The translations under genes were made by a program, and so were the position numbers. Below are positions 24,983-34,339 of a DNA stretch of 64,000 nucleotides, piece by piece; position 1 is the stretch's first letter, and each line of letters opens with the position of its first letter. Source of the DNA: Planctomycetaceae bacterium UBA2671 (lineage in GTDB: Bacteria; Planctomycetota; Planctomycetia; Planctomycetales; Planctomycetaceae); the NCBI GenBank assembly GCA_002359185.1, contig DEML01000094.1, positions 20,881 to 84,880 on the forward strand, read 5' to 3'. The notes beneath the pieces are model-generated. The model had not been told where the DNA came from and ran no database searches. It saw only the letters and a program-made list of their open reading frames with translations.

Positions 24983-26902
24983 ATGGCGACTGCAACTCCA
25001 TCTAATTACAAAGCGTCCGATATTGAAGTTCTCGAAGGGCTCGAGGCGGTTCGGCGGCGGCCTTCGATGTATATCGGCGGGGTCGATCATCGCGGATTGC
25101 ATCATTTGTTATGGGAAGTGATCGATAACTCTGTCGATGAATTCCTGGCCGGTCATGCCGACACGATTAAAGTCACGCTGCACAAAGATGGCGAAGCGTT
25201 GACAGTGGGTGATAATGGTCGCGGGATTCCGGTCGATAAGCATCCCAAGTACAAGAAGTCCGCTCTAGAAGTGATCCTCACAACCCTGCATGCCGGGGGG
25301 AAATTTTCCGATAAAAACTACGCCCGTAGCGGGGGATTGCACGGCGTCGGTTCATCTGTTGTCAATGCCCTCTCTTCCGAAATGGTGGCAACGGTGCATC
25401 GGGATGGTTTTGAATGGGTTCAGCGTTATAAGCGTGGCCGCCCGACAACTCCTGTCAAAAAGTCCAAGCCTTTCAAGGGGCATGGGACGATTATTTATTT
25501 CCGACCGGATGATGAAATCTTCCGTCGGATTGCTTTCAGCACCGACACGATCCGTCAGCATCTCGAAGATATTTCCTACATCCACGCTGGCTTGAAAATT
25601 CGTTTTACGGATGAAGCGAAAAATGAAACCGAAGAGTTTCATCAGCCAGAGGGGATCAAGGCGTATATCGAAAAACTGACGAAGGACGAGAAGAAAAAGC
25701 CTGTCCATGATGTCATTTTCTCGACCGAGAAAGATGACGGTCAGGTCAAGACGGAACTCGTTCTTCGCTGGACCGAAGCGACCGACGAGCAAATTCGCAG
25801 TTATGTGAATGGGATCCGCACGCATGCTGGCGGCACCCATTTGAACGGCGTGCGATCGGGGATTCTCAAAGCCGTCAAGAATTATATGGATGTGCATAAT
25901 GTGAAGCCGAAAGGCGTCAACATTTCTGCGGAGGATATCCGAGAGGGGATGCTCGGCGTGGTCTCGGTCTTTCATGGCGATCCCATGTTTCAGGGGCAGA
26001 CCAAAGAAAAGCTGAATAACCCGGAAGTGGCGTCGATTGTCGAAGGACTGGTTCGCCCGACGCTCGAAACCTGGTTAAACAATAATGCATCGATTGCCGA
26101 TGCGATTCTCGGGCGAATCATTCTGGCTGCCCGGGCACGTCAAGCGAGTCGAGATGCCGTAGCACAAGTGAAGCGAAAAACGCCAGGAGGCAAACGAACC
26201 AGCCTGCCGGGGAAACTGCTCGATTGTCGTTCGAACGATGCCGGGGAATCGGAACTGTTTATCGTCGAAGGGGACTCGGCTGGTGGAACTGCTGCTTCGG
26301 GACGAAACTCGCGAACTCAGGCGATTCTTCCACTTCGCGGAAAAGTCCTGAATACAGAGTCTCTGAAGATCAACAAGGTGCTCGCCAACCAGGAAATTAA
26401 CGATCTGGTTGAAACTCTCGGGGCAGGAGTCGGACCAAATTTTGATATTCATAAATTACGATACAACCGCATCATCCTGCTGATGGATGCCGACGCGGAT
26501 GGATATCACATCAGTACACTCCTGTTGACCTTCTTCTATCGACACATGCCGGAGTTGATTCGTCAGGAGAAACTTTTCATCGCCCAGCCGCCGTTGTATC
26601 GAATAACGACCTCCAAAGAGAGCATGTATGCTCTGGACGATATGCATAAGGAGCAAATCCTGGCATCACTGGCAGCTAATCGGAAAGTCGAGATCAGCCG
26701 GTTTAAAGGTCTGGGCGAAATGGATGCCTCGCAATTGAAGGAAACGACCCTCGATCCGACGAAACGCGTGCTGTTGAAAGTCGAAATCGAGAGTCAGGTC
26801 GATGCCGATGAGACGTTCCATCAGCTGTTCGGCAAGGATGCGAGCGAACGATATCGGATCATCATGTCGGAGTCGGCGCTGGCAGATGATCTCGACGTCT
26901 AA
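24983..26902 (+). CDS. gyrB: DNA gyrase/topoisomerase IV subunit B
   Basis: 639 residues, the ATPase partner of the preceding subunit. GHKL ATP site: WEVIDNSVDEFLAGH, VGDNGRGIPVD and GGLHGVGSSVVNALS. The transducer domain follows. TOPRIM: EGDSAGG near 429-435 and DADAD at 502-506, the Mg-binding acids, then HISTLLLTFFYRHMPELI. The C-terminus has the usual RFKGLGEMDASQLKETTLDP motif. Length is that of the short GyrB/ParE class without the proteobacterial TOPRIM insertion. Confidence 0.94.
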   Translation: MATATPSNYKASDIEVLEGLEAVRRRPSMYIGGVDHRGLHHLLWEVIDNSVDEFLAGHADTIKVTLHKDGEALTVGDNGRGIPVDKHPKYKKSALEVILTTLHAGGKFSDKNYARSGGLHGVGSSVVNALSSEMVATVHRDGFEWVQRYKRGRPTTPVKKSKPFKGHGTIIYFRPDDEIFRRIAFSTDTIRQHLEDISYIHAGLKIRFTDEAKNETEEFHQPEGIKAYIEKLTKDEKKKPVHDVIFSTEKDDGQVKTELVLRWTEATDEQIRSYVNGIRTHAGGTHLNGVRSGILKAVKNYMDVHNVKPKGVNISAEDIREGMLGVVSVFHGDPMFQGQTKEKLNNPEVASIVEGLVRPTLETWLNNNASIADAILGRIILAARARQASRDAVAQVKRKTPGGKRTSLPGKLLDCRSNDAGESELFIVEGDSAGGTAASGRNSRTQAILPLRGKVLNTESLKINKVLANQEINDLVETLGAGVGPNFDIHKLRYNRIILLMDADADGYHISTLLLTFFYRHMPELIRQEKLFIAQPPLYRITTSKESMYALDDMHKEQILASLAANRKVEISRFKGLGEMDASQLKETTLDPTKRVLLKVEIESQVDADETFHQLFGKDASERYRIIMSESALADDLDV

Positions 26903-26922
26903 AACCGGGCGAAATTTTAAAA

Positions 26923-27214
26923 TACAAGCACGAAACGCAAGTTTTTAAGTTGCACATTTTTTAACATGATCGTTAAAAACAAGAAAAAGACGTTGATAAA
27001 TGGTGCCACGGCTCTGTGAGCCGTGCATTGCGTGATCTTATTTTCTTCCAGTGCTCCTGATGCCTCCACCCTGAAAAACACGGCTCACAGAGCCGTGGCA
27101 CACTTGTGTTGATCAAATTTTAATTCTTATAACTGCAATACCTGCAACTTCACGAAGCGCAAGCGAGTGTGGAATCGATATGCACACACTCGCTTGCGCT
27201 TCGTGCTTGTTGTT
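26923..27214. repeat. family D repeat interrupted by a MITE-like family C unit
   Basis: 26923-26941 is the left arm of family D (AATACAAGCACGAAACGCAA). At 26942-27152 a family C unit follows, with ends TTTTTAAGTTGCA and TGCAACTTCA and an inner hairpin at 27003-27102 (GTGCCACGGCTCTGTGAGCC and complement). Family D then resumes at 27151 with CACGAAGCGCAAGCGAGTGT and its right arm. The D bases CGAA(A/G)CGCAAG occur on both sides of C, as a target-site duplication would. An intact D copy is at 41423-41493. Confidence 0.75.
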
Positions 27215-27289
27215 ATACTATTTTCTTAACTCAAAAACATTTTGTTATCATTTAACTGATCAACTTCAACAATTGACAGGTAGAGCGGG

Positions 27290-27850
27290 ATGATTCTGAC
27301 AGGCCAGGAAATCAAGGCACAGCTGGGGACGAATATCGTCATCGAGCCGTATGACGAAAAGCGTTTGAACCCAAACAGTTACAACATGTGTCTGCATAAC
27401 GAAATTCTGGTATACGAAGAGATCGTTCTCGATATGCAGCGGCCAAACCGGTATACTCGGTATACGATTCCTGAGGAAGGAATGGTGCTCAGTCCGAACC
27501 AGTTGTATCTGGGGCGAACGGTTGAGCGGACGGAAACCCGGAATCTGGTCCCGATGCTCGAAGGTCGGTCTTCGATTGGACGACTCGGCTTGTTCGTGCA
27601 TGTAACCGCTGGCTTCGGCGATGTCGGATTCTGTGGCTACTGGACCCTCGAAATGTTTGCCGTACAACCGATTCGTATCTATCCCGGTGTTCCGATTTGT
27701 CAGATTTTTTATCATACGATTACGGGTGATGTGACCGAATACGCCAGCGGCAAGTATCAGCGAAATCAGGATATCCAGCCGAGTATGCTGTATAAGGATT
27801 TCGATCAGGCAAAAGATAAGCAGATGAAACTCGGCTTTGAAGAAAAGTAG
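27290..27850 (+). CDS. dcd: dCTP deaminase
   Basis: 186 residues. It converts dCTP to dUTP (or dUMP in bifunctional forms) for thymidylate synthesis. Signature EGRSSIGRLGLFVHVTAGFG at 91-110 holds the Ser-Ser-x-x-Arg phosphate site. DVGFCGYWTLEM at 111-122 puts the catalytic Glu at 121. N-terminal SYNMCLHNEI and C-terminal SGKYQRNQDIQPS fit the trimer family. Length is standard. The next gene starts 10 bases downstream, so the two share a transcript. Confidence 0.92.
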   Translation: MILTGQEIKAQLGTNIVIEPYDEKRLNPNSYNMCLHNEILVYEEIVLDMQRPNRYTRYTIPEEGMVLSPNQLYLGRTVERTETRNLVPMLEGRSSIGRLGLFVHVTAGFGDVGFCGYWTLEMFAVQPIRIYPGVPICQIFYHTITGDVTEYASGKYQRNQDIQPSMLYKDFDQAKDKQMKLGFEEK

Positions 27851-27859
27851 GATGCAGCC

Positions 27860-28399
27860 ATGATTGATGAAGTTCGTGAACCTGTTTTATCGCAGGAATA
27901 TCTGGTCCGCTTTGGTCGACAGAGTGAAACGGTTCGCTGTTTTGGAACCGAGGATGAGAATCCTCAGCGTGGAGAGAATGTGATTGTGCAGACCGATCGC
28001 GGCGAACGGCTCGCGACAATCATGCAGAAACTTCCGCAACCGATTTTCGAAGAGACCGAAGCAAATCCGCAGGCCATTCTTGTCCGGACTGCCTCTGCGG
28101 AAGACATGCAGCGAGAGCAGGAGCTTCGACAGAAAGCCGATCAGGAATTTGGCATCTGGCAGGAAAGGATTGACAAGTGGCAGGTCGCTGTCGAACTGGT
28201 CGATCTGGAATGGACGCATGATGGCGAACGATTGCTGCTTTATGTGCTGAATGATCGTGGCCCCGAATGCACAAAACTGGCCTTGATGACCGCGGCTAAA
28301 GGTTTGGGGATTGTGGAAGTGGTGCCTTTATCGAGTAACGGAATTGCCGCTGAGAAAAAATCTGGTGGCGGATGCGGCTCAGGAGGTTGTGGTCATTAG
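27860..28399 (+). CDS. PSP1-domain (RicT/YaaT-like) protein with Cys/Gly tail
   Basis: 179 residues from ATG 27860. The PSP1 core is seen in YLVRFGRQSETVRCFG, GENVIVQTDRGERLATI, the helical AEDMQREQELRQKADQEFG and WTHDGERLLLYVLNDRG. Bacillus RicT-type PSP1 proteins form an Fe-S complex affecting RNA processing and biofilm switching; whether this applies here is unknown. The C-terminal KKSGGGCGSGGCGH resembles a metal-binding tail. It is co-transcribed with dcd. Confidence 0.8.
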   Translation: MIDEVREPVLSQEYLVRFGRQSETVRCFGTEDENPQRGENVIVQTDRGERLATIMQKLPQPIFEETEANPQAILVRTASAEDMQREQELRQKADQEFGIWQERIDKWQVAVELVDLEWTHDGERLLLYVLNDRGPECTKLALMTAAKGLGIVEVVPLSSNGIAAEKKSGGGCGSGGCGH

Positions 28400-28403
28400 T
28401 GTT

Positions 28404-28479
28404 GTAGGTCAGGCACTGCCTGACGACAAACGAGGTAGAACGCACATTTCGTCAGTTGTAGGGTGCGTCCTGACGCACC
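28404..28479. repeat. chimeric repeat: family A arm and loop joined to a family B hairpin
   Basis: 28404-28455 is family A (left arm, loop, and the first bases TTTCGTCAG of the right arm). It then breaks into a complete family B hairpin at 28458-28479, GTAGGGTGCGTC and GACGCACC around two bases. The rest of the A right arm is gone. Confidence 0.75.
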
Positions 28480-28612
28480 GGAATGGACACTCGGATGCAA
28501 AAAGAATCGTGAACGACCACTATTAACGTGTTGCAGACCGTACAAATAAAATCAGCATACGGTGGGGCAGGCCCCACCCTACTGACCCTAAGTAATAGAC
28601 AAAGAGGCGAGT

Positions 28613-29767
28613 ATGTGGGACGAATTGAATCAGGGGTTGGAAAAAAGCCCGGCTGAAGCATTGCAGACTTTAATTCAGCAACTCGGAGCCAAGGGGGATC
28701 CTCATCACTTGTTTGATGCCGAGTTGATGAAATGGAAGTTCGAGAATAATCTTCCCGTCACGCAGCCGACTTCGGTCGCCGATGTGCCTCGCGAGAAGAA
28801 GCTGGAATTCGAACAGGTTTACATCGAAGCGGCTCGTAAAACCGGCAAGCAGTTGCTGGATCGTGGTCAGCTTTCGGATGCCTGGATGTATTATCGTGTG
28901 ATCGGTGAAACCGATGATCTGGCCGCGGCTCTGGATGCTTACCAGGCCCCTTCAGAGATCGACGATGAACTCGAAGAGATGCTGCAACTGTCCCTCTATC
29001 AGCGGGTCAATACGGTAAAAGGCGTCGAATTGATGCTGGCTACACACGGCATGTGCAATACGGTGACGACGGTCGATCAGATTTATCTGGATATGTCGCC
29101 TACTGATCGGTGCAAGTGTGCCGAAGTGCTGGTGAGACAATTGTATGCCGACTTGCTGCACAATGTCCGGTATGAAGTCGAACAACGCACACCGATGCTG
29201 CCTCCCGATCAAACACTTTCCGAACTTCTGGCGGGGCGTTTGTGGCTCTTCGAGAATGAAAATTATCACACTGATGTTTCTCACTTGAATGCTGTCGTGC
29301 GATTTGCCAGGTCCCTGGAAAAGGATCAGACCGAAGCTCTCGGCATGGCAATTCAACTCTCTGATTACGGGGCTCGCCTCTCGCCGCATCTGCAATATCC
29401 GGGCGAGCCGCCGTTTGATGATTACTATGTCGCCCATCAGCACTACTTCAAAATCGTGGCCGACAAAAACCGCGATGCCTCGCTCGATTTCTTTCGTCAG
29501 AGAATGGAAAAAGCAGAGGATGCTCAGGATCAGGAATTGATCGCCTATGTGATGGTCGATTTGCTGATGCGTCTGGAAAAACATGCTGAAGCAATTGAAA
29601 CAGCCGAGAAGTATCTCGGGAATGTGAACGAACAATCTGGTTTTTCTTTCACAGCATTATGCGAAGATACGGGTGATATGGAAGCCCTCAAACGACATGC
29701 TCAGAAGATGAATAATCCGGTTCTGTATGTCGCGGCTCAGTTGAAGAGTGATCAGCAGAAGAAGTAG
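28613..29767 (+). CDS. conserved-looking hypothetical protein, all-helical, 384 residues
   Basis: ATG 28613 follows AAAGAGGCGAG. The sequence is predicted almost entirely helical, acidic and soluble, without signal peptide. Segments such as EARKTGKQLLDRGQLSDAWMYYRVIGE and DLAAALDAYQAPSEIDDELEEML look like degenerate TPR hairpins. Later, HLNAVVRFARSLEKDQTEALGMAIQLSDYGARLSPHL and ALKRHAQKMNNPVLYVAAQLK complete the repeat-like scaffold. I do not recognise a named family; a TPR-type adaptor is the best guess. Convergent with the LysR gene 12 bases away. Confidence 0.6.
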   Translation: MWDELNQGLEKSPAEALQTLIQQLGAKGDPHHLFDAELMKWKFENNLPVTQPTSVADVPREKKLEFEQVYIEAARKTGKQLLDRGQLSDAWMYYRVIGETDDLAAALDAYQAPSEIDDELEEMLQLSLYQRVNTVKGVELMLATHGMCNTVTTVDQIYLDMSPTDRCKCAEVLVRQLYADLLHNVRYEVEQRTPMLPPDQTLSELLAGRLWLFENENYHTDVSHLNAVVRFARSLEKDQTEALGMAIQLSDYGARLSPHLQYPGEPPFDDYYVAHQHYFKIVADKNRDASLDFFRQRMEKAEDAQDQELIAYVMVDLLMRLEKHAEAIETAEKYLGNVNEQSGFSFTALCEDTGDMEALKRHAQKMNNPVLYVAAQLKSDQQKK

Positions 29768-29779
29768 ATCAGTTGATAA

Positions 29780-30682
29780 TCAAAGTGAAGATTTGCCTGT
29801 TTTTCGAGTCTTCGCAAATTTCTGCAGCACCTCAAGAAACGATTTCAGAATCCGACTTTGATAGCGATAGGGATTCCACACCGCCACAATTGTGCGGGTT
29901 GGTTTGGAGCCAGTGAGTGAGCGATAAGTTCGATTGGGGCTTTGATCGATTCGCCGGGCCATTTCCGGCACCATCGAGATGCCGTGGTTGAGTGAGACGA
30001 GTTCCTGAATAGTGGTGAGCTGACTGGTTCGTTCAATAGAAACCGGATAGACCGACCGCTGACTGCAATACGATAAGACATTATCCGAAAGACAGTGGGC
30101 TTCCTGCAGCAGGATGAACGGGTAGGCGTCGATCTCTTTTTCTGTAATCGTCTTTTGTTTTGCCAGAGGATGTTGAGCTGGCAAGACGAGCAGGAGTTCT
30201 TCTTCAAATAACTCCATCACTTCCAGATACTTTTCGCGAACAGGCATGGCGAGAATCGCGACATCAATTTCTCCCTGCTTGCAGGCTTTCAGAATGGATG
30301 TCGTCACATCTTCCCGAACATGCACGCAGGCTTTGGGAAACTCTTTTGAGAATGTTCGGAGAAGATCGGGCAGGAAATAAGGAGCGATGGTGGGGATGGC
30401 TGCGATGCGAAGACGTCCGGTCTGGCCGTCATCGCGAATTTCTGCTTTGAGATCATCGAGCATCGCAATCAGTTGGACTGCGCGGCTCTGCAATACTTTC
30501 CCGGCATCCGTCAACACGACTTTCCGTGCTTGTCGATCAAATAGCGGCTGACCAAGTTCTTCTTCCAGACGTGCGATGGCTCGGGAAAGAGCAGGTTGGG
30601 AAAGACCAATCTTCTCAGCCGCCCGAGTCATATTCTGAAACTCGGCGACTTTCAGAAATGTATGTAACTGATCGGAATCCAA
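29780..30682 (-). CDS. oxyR: LysR-family regulator with OxyR-type cysteine pair
   Basis: 300 residues. N-terminal winged HTH: LHTFLKVAEFQNMTRAAEKI with LSQPALSRAIARLEEELG. The effector domain contains EAHCLSDNVLSYC with Cys197 and Cys206, nine apart, matching E. coli OxyR Cys199/Cys208, which form a disulfide on contact with peroxide. It is therefore a good OxyR candidate that would switch on peroxide defence. No katG, ahpC or dps gene is next to it; the divergent neighbour is a Gfo/Idh oxidoreductase 171 bases away, a space that could hold an OxyR site. The symbol is by motif only. Confidence 0.8.
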   Translation of the reverse strand: MDSDQLHTFLKVAEFQNMTRAAEKIGLSQPALSRAIARLEEELGQPLFDRQARKVVLTDAGKVLQSRAVQLIAMLDDLKAEIRDDGQTGRLRIAAIPTIAPYFLPDLLRTFSKEFPKACVHVREDVTTSILKACKQGEIDVAILAMPVREKYLEVMELFEEELLLVLPAQHPLAKQKTITEKEIDAYPFILLQEAHCLSDNVLSYCSQRSVYPVSIERTSQLTTIQELVSLNHGISMVPEMARRIDQSPNRTYRSLTGSKPTRTIVAVWNPYRYQSRILKSFLEVLQKFAKTRKTGKSSL

Positions 30683-30853
30683 AGTTGATAATCCTGAGTG
30701 AACACAGTGATCGATTCATAAAACACATGCAATTTGATTGTATCATGTCTTTGTGGAATTGATTTTACCAGCATGACCTGCGTTGGAAAGTGCCAGGGAA
30801 CTCTCTATAAATGAAGGAAACGCATCAAATTCATTCCCAGACAGGATTTCAAA

Positions 30854-31852
30854 ATGCAATCACCCGTGCGCTGGGGGATTTTAGGGACAGCTCGAATCAC
30901 TCGACGTATTGCTCCAGCTATTCACTCTGCTTCTTCTGCGAAGTTGATCGCCATTGCCAGTCGATCTGCTGGGAAAGCTCAAGTCTGGGCGGAGAAATAC
31001 GAGTGTCCGCAGATCGTCGAAAGTTACGAGCAACTGCTCGAACGAGAGGATATCGATGCCGTATATATTCCATTGCCACCGCATCTGCATGCGGAGTGGA
31101 CCATCAAGGCTGCTCAGGCTGGTAAGCATGTGCTGTGTGAAAAGCCGTTGGCGTTAAATACACATGAAGCTGCGTCGATAGTGAATGCCTGCCAACAGGC
31201 AGGGGTTTTCTTTGAAGAGAACGTAATGTGGTACCATCATCCACGCGCCGCTCAGATTCGAGACATTCTGAATCAAGGACGTCTGGGCGAAATCCGCCGC
31301 ATCACCAGTGCGTTTTCTTTTCCCTGGCAAAGTACCGTGGATCCCACTGAGGAATATCGACTCAAGCAAGAGCAGGGAGGGGGCAGTCTGATGGATCTGG
31401 GCTGGTATTGTGTGGGAGCTTCTTTGTGGACAATGGGGATTTTACCAGAAGAAGTCTTCGGCAGAGAAGTTCCTGATGGATCTGTTGATGAAAGTTTTTC
31501 GGGCTGGATGCGATTTGATAATGGAGCTGAAGCCACCTTTGATTGTTCCCGCAATTTGACATCACGACGCTGGATTGAAATTGCCGGGACAGAAGGCTCC
31601 ATTGTGTGTGATGATTTCACTCGTCCCTGGCAGGAAGAGAAGGCTCGCTTCTGGATTCACGATGCTCAGGGAAATGCCGAAGTGGTGAATTGTGAGCCCG
31701 CGAATCAGGAAACGTGTCTGATTGAAAACTTCAGTCAGAGAATTTTGACTGGACAGATTGAGAACCAGCAATCACTTGGTCTGAAGACTCAGCAGGTAAT
31801 TGATGCATTGCGGAAGAGTGCGAAATCTAATCATATTGAAAGGGATTTTTGA
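30854..31852 (+). CDS. Gfo/Idh/MocA-family oxidoreductase
   Basis: 332 residues. The N-terminal Rossmann fold (VRWGILGTARITRRIAPAI) has the Gly pattern GTARIT in place of the classical GxGxxG. CEKPLALN near residue 100 is the family's EKP motif, whose Lys contacts cofactor and substrate. The C-terminal alpha/beta domain follows (GGGSLMDLGWYCVGASLWTMG). Such enzymes oxidise sugars or sugar-like compounds with NAD(P); substrate unknown. No signal peptide. Divergent from the OxyR-like gene. Confidence 0.87.
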   Translation: MQSPVRWGILGTARITRRIAPAIHSASSAKLIAIASRSAGKAQVWAEKYECPQIVESYEQLLEREDIDAVYIPLPPHLHAEWTIKAAQAGKHVLCEKPLALNTHEAASIVNACQQAGVFFEENVMWYHHPRAAQIRDILNQGRLGEIRRITSAFSFPWQSTVDPTEEYRLKQEQGGGSLMDLGWYCVGASLWTMGILPEEVFGREVPDGSVDESFSGWMRFDNGAEATFDCSRNLTSRRWIEIAGTEGSIVCDDFTRPWQEEKARFWIHDAQGNAEVVNCEPANQETCLIENFSQRILTGQIENQQSLGLKTQQVIDALRKSAKSNHIERDF

Positions 31853-31924
31853 ACCACGGATGGACACGGATTTACACGGATCATGATTACAAACATCTGT
31901 GTTAATCCGTGTCCATCCGTGGTT
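31852..31924. repeat. family H inverted repeat
   Basis: Arms AACCACGGATGGACACGGAT and complement, around an imperfect middle (TTACACGGATCATG...). It begins at the stop codon of the Gfo/Idh gene. A half copy is at 62562-62588. Confidence 0.75.
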
Positions 31925-31991
31925 CTATTTCTCTGCTGATCTTCGAGTATTTCTCAGGTAGAACGAGGAATACAATTCGGGAGATGTTATA

Positions 31992-32011
31992 GACAGGCTG
32001 GAAGCCTGTCC
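31992..32011. terminator. small hairpin beyond the sigma-factor gene
   Basis: GACAGGCT and AGCCTGTC around four bases, followed on the + strand by CTACTTTTCTTT. It could terminate rightward transcripts; it lies 10 bases past the end of the leftward sigma gene. Confidence 0.45.
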
Positions 32012-32020
32012 TACTTTTCT

Positions 32021-32587
32021 TTAGCCGATTCTTTTCATGTATTCGCGGGCGCGGGAGAGGACTGGGCCGATGCTGTTTTCGGGGACGTTGAAGCGTTTGC
32101 TGATTTCCGCATAGGAAAGACCATCGAGATGATAAGCACGCACAATTTTGCCTTCATACATCGAGAGCGAGCCGATCAGGTGTTCGAGTTGATCGCGATT
32201 GATTAGCTCGCGTTCGACTCCATGGCCATTCCCGGATGCTTTTTCTTGAGCGGTACTTTCCGTGATCGGAACCGTGCTCTGCTTACGTCGACGCGAAATA
32301 TCCCGCACGCAAACGCGACGGGCGATGACAGCCAAATAAGTTGCCAAAGAACTTTTTCCGCGGAATTGACGCAAAACCTGAAATTCGTTGGCAACAATGG
32401 TCGTCATGATCTCAGAAGCAATCTCATCGATATCTTCATCTGTCAGGCGATAGCTCTGGCAGTCAGCCGTATGGCGAATGGCATGCACAAATAAAGCGAG
32501 AAAGCGATCGATGAACTTCTGCCAGGCCGCAGGTTCTCTGCGGAGACATCTTGCTATCAAATCACGATCTAAGGGTGTCAGTGCCAT
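32021..32587 (-). CDS. ECF-type RNA polymerase sigma factor
   Basis: 188 residues. Region 2 is near residues 8-100 (RDLIARCLRREPAAWQKFIDRF and FRGKSSLATYLAVIARRVCVRD, the -10-binding helix), and region 4 near 130-185 (IVRAYHLDGLSYAEISKRFNVPENSIGPVLSRARE). A linker of about 25 residues separates them. No anti-sigma gene adjoins it, which is common in planctomycetes, where many ECF factors are controlled by distant or fused partners. Confidence 0.87.
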   Translation of the reverse strand: MALTPLDRDLIARCLRREPAAWQKFIDRFLALFVHAIRHTADCQSYRLTDEDIDEIASEIMTTIVANEFQVLRQFRGKSSLATYLAVIARRVCVRDISRRRKQSTVPITESTAQEKASGNGHGVERELINRDQLEHLIGSLSMYEGKIVRAYHLDGLSYAEISKRFNVPENSIGPVLSRAREYMKRIG

Positions 32588-32880
32588 TGCTGCATGTGAG
32601 ATTAGGGATAACGAACTTTGAAACAGCAGCAGTTCCGTTCCTGCAGCCCCATTGGCAACTTAAGAGAACACTCCGACAGGGCCGCAGTTTCCACAAATGG
32701 AGCCTCAGAAAGAGATTCGCATTCGCCCAAGTGGAAGCAGAAGGCTGATTCGTTCTCAACGATTTTTGCGCAGAATATCACAGAAGTCACTTCTGCGCAC
32801 AAATATCATCTCAATCAAGTTTACGCGAGGTCTTGTGGCGGGACAAGAACTAATTTTCACTGATCGGAGAATGTTGTGAG

Positions 32881-34086
32881 TTACGCGCCGTATTTTTCCA
32901 GTCGTCCGGCATGGGCAAGCGCTAACGACATGAGGTATTTCGCAGGGAATTGCCCCAATCCCCCAGTCAGGCAGGAGGCTTCGCCGAAAGTTTCGCAGGC
33001 ATCGTATCTGCAGTTATCTGCCGCGATCATCGTTGGCACAGGATGCCAGCTGTGCGATTTCATCTTGCTCGGCGTACTGTGATCGCCTGTCACGACGATG
33101 ACATCCGGATTTAATCCGGTAATTTTTGGGATTGCGGCATCAAACTCTTCAATTCGCTTCACCTTCGCATCAAAATTACCGTCTTCACCGGTGGAATCGG
33201 TATATTTGAAATGCATGAAAAAGAAGTCGTAATCGTTCCAGGCGGCTTTCAGTCGAGCACATTGATCATCGAGTGTCTGACCGGCATCGAGCACATCCAT
33301 GCCAACGAGACGGGCAAGCCCGCGGTACATCGGATAGACGGCAATCGCAGCCGAGCGGGTGCCGTAGACTTCTTCGTAAGTTGGAATATCTGGCTTTTTC
33401 GCAATTCCACGTAGCGTCAGGAAGTTCGCTGGGAAGTCGTCTTTAAGAATCTCGCGAGCCTGAGCCAGGAATTGCTTGGCGATTTCAACAGTTTTGGCGG
33501 AACCTTCAGATCGAGCAGTCGGTTCGAGTGGCTCGACGCCGGTTCGTTGAGGATCGGTATCATTGACATCTCCTTCGAGTCCTTCGCCTCGGAAGACGAT
33601 GACCAGACGGTATTCCTTGACGTGTCGAACAAAAACCTCGACGCCAGGAATTTCGATTTTATCCAGCTTTTCACACAGTTTGGCACCGACATCACTACCG
33701 ATACGGCCGGCTCGGCGATCGGAAATCTTGCCTTCTTCATCCAGACTGCAGTAATTTCCTCGAATGGCGACATCTTTGGGGCCGAGTTCGAAATCAATCC
33801 CCAATGCTTCCAGCACGCCTCGTCCAATATTGTAAACGACGGGGTCGTAGCCGAATAAACCCAAGTGTCCAGGACCACTGCCGGGAGTAATTCCGGGGAG
33901 AACAGGAGTGCTTAAGCCGAGTGTTCCCCGTTTGGCCAGGGCATCGAGATTGGGTGTGCTTGCAGTTTCCAGTTCGGTTTTATCGCCCGGTTTCATGGGC
34001 AAGCCACCCAGACCATCAGCAACCAGAAGAACAATTTTCGATTCGCTTTGTCGCTGCAATTGACGGGTGAGATCGTGAAAATTCAT
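32881..34086 (-). CDS. apgM: 2,3-bisphosphoglycerate-independent phosphoglycerate mutase, archaeal type
   Basis: 401 residues. It interconverts 3- and 2-phosphoglycerate in glycolysis using two metals. LLVADGLGGLP near residue 22 gives the first metal Asp, STPNLDALAKRG is the family signature, PGSGPGHLGLFGYDP follows, then a cap domain, and VVTGDHSTP with KSHSWHPVP near 335-355 supplies the remaining metal ligands. Length is normal for aPGAM. The 293-base gap before the sigma gene holds no element I recognise. Confidence 0.9.
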   Translation of the reverse strand: MNFHDLTRQLQRQSESKIVLLVADGLGGLPMKPGDKTELETASTPNLDALAKRGTLGLSTPVLPGITPGSGPGHLGLFGYDPVVYNIGRGVLEALGIDFELGPKDVAIRGNYCSLDEEGKISDRRAGRIGSDVGAKLCEKLDKIEIPGVEVFVRHVKEYRLVIVFRGEGLEGDVNDTDPQRTGVEPLEPTARSEGSAKTVEIAKQFLAQAREILKDDFPANFLTLRGIAKKPDIPTYEEVYGTRSAAIAVYPMYRGLARLVGMDVLDAGQTLDDQCARLKAAWNDYDFFFMHFKYTDSTGEDGNFDAKVKRIEEFDAAIPKITGLNPDVIVVTGDHSTPSKMKSHSWHPVPTMIAADNCRYDACETFGEASCLTGGLGQFPAKYLMSLALAHAGRLEKYGA

Positions 34087-34339
34087 CGAGAAGCCTTATC
34101 GATTTAACGGTTACAGAAACAGCCGGAATTTCCGATGCACCTGGCTGCAAATTACTTTTCCCATATTCAGAACGCATTGTGATTAGACAAGATGAATTTC
34201 TCAAGTCTGTCGATCCTGCACAAGTAAATGCTTGGAAAGCAAGGATGATTATTGTACATTGAATCAAACTATGCTGATGTTTGATTGCCTCGCATCTCAT
34301 TCCCGTATTCAATCTCACCATAAATCAAGAGGAACTTCC

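Noticed and set aside
27003..27102. Small non-coding RNA from the hairpin
   Set aside because: The same structure occurs three times as a mobile-type repeat and has no own promoter that I can see.
32551..32879. Overlapping short frames on both strands between the sigma factor and apgM genes
   Set aside because: Mutually overlapping, Ser/Arg-rich and without start signals; read as intergenic sequence.
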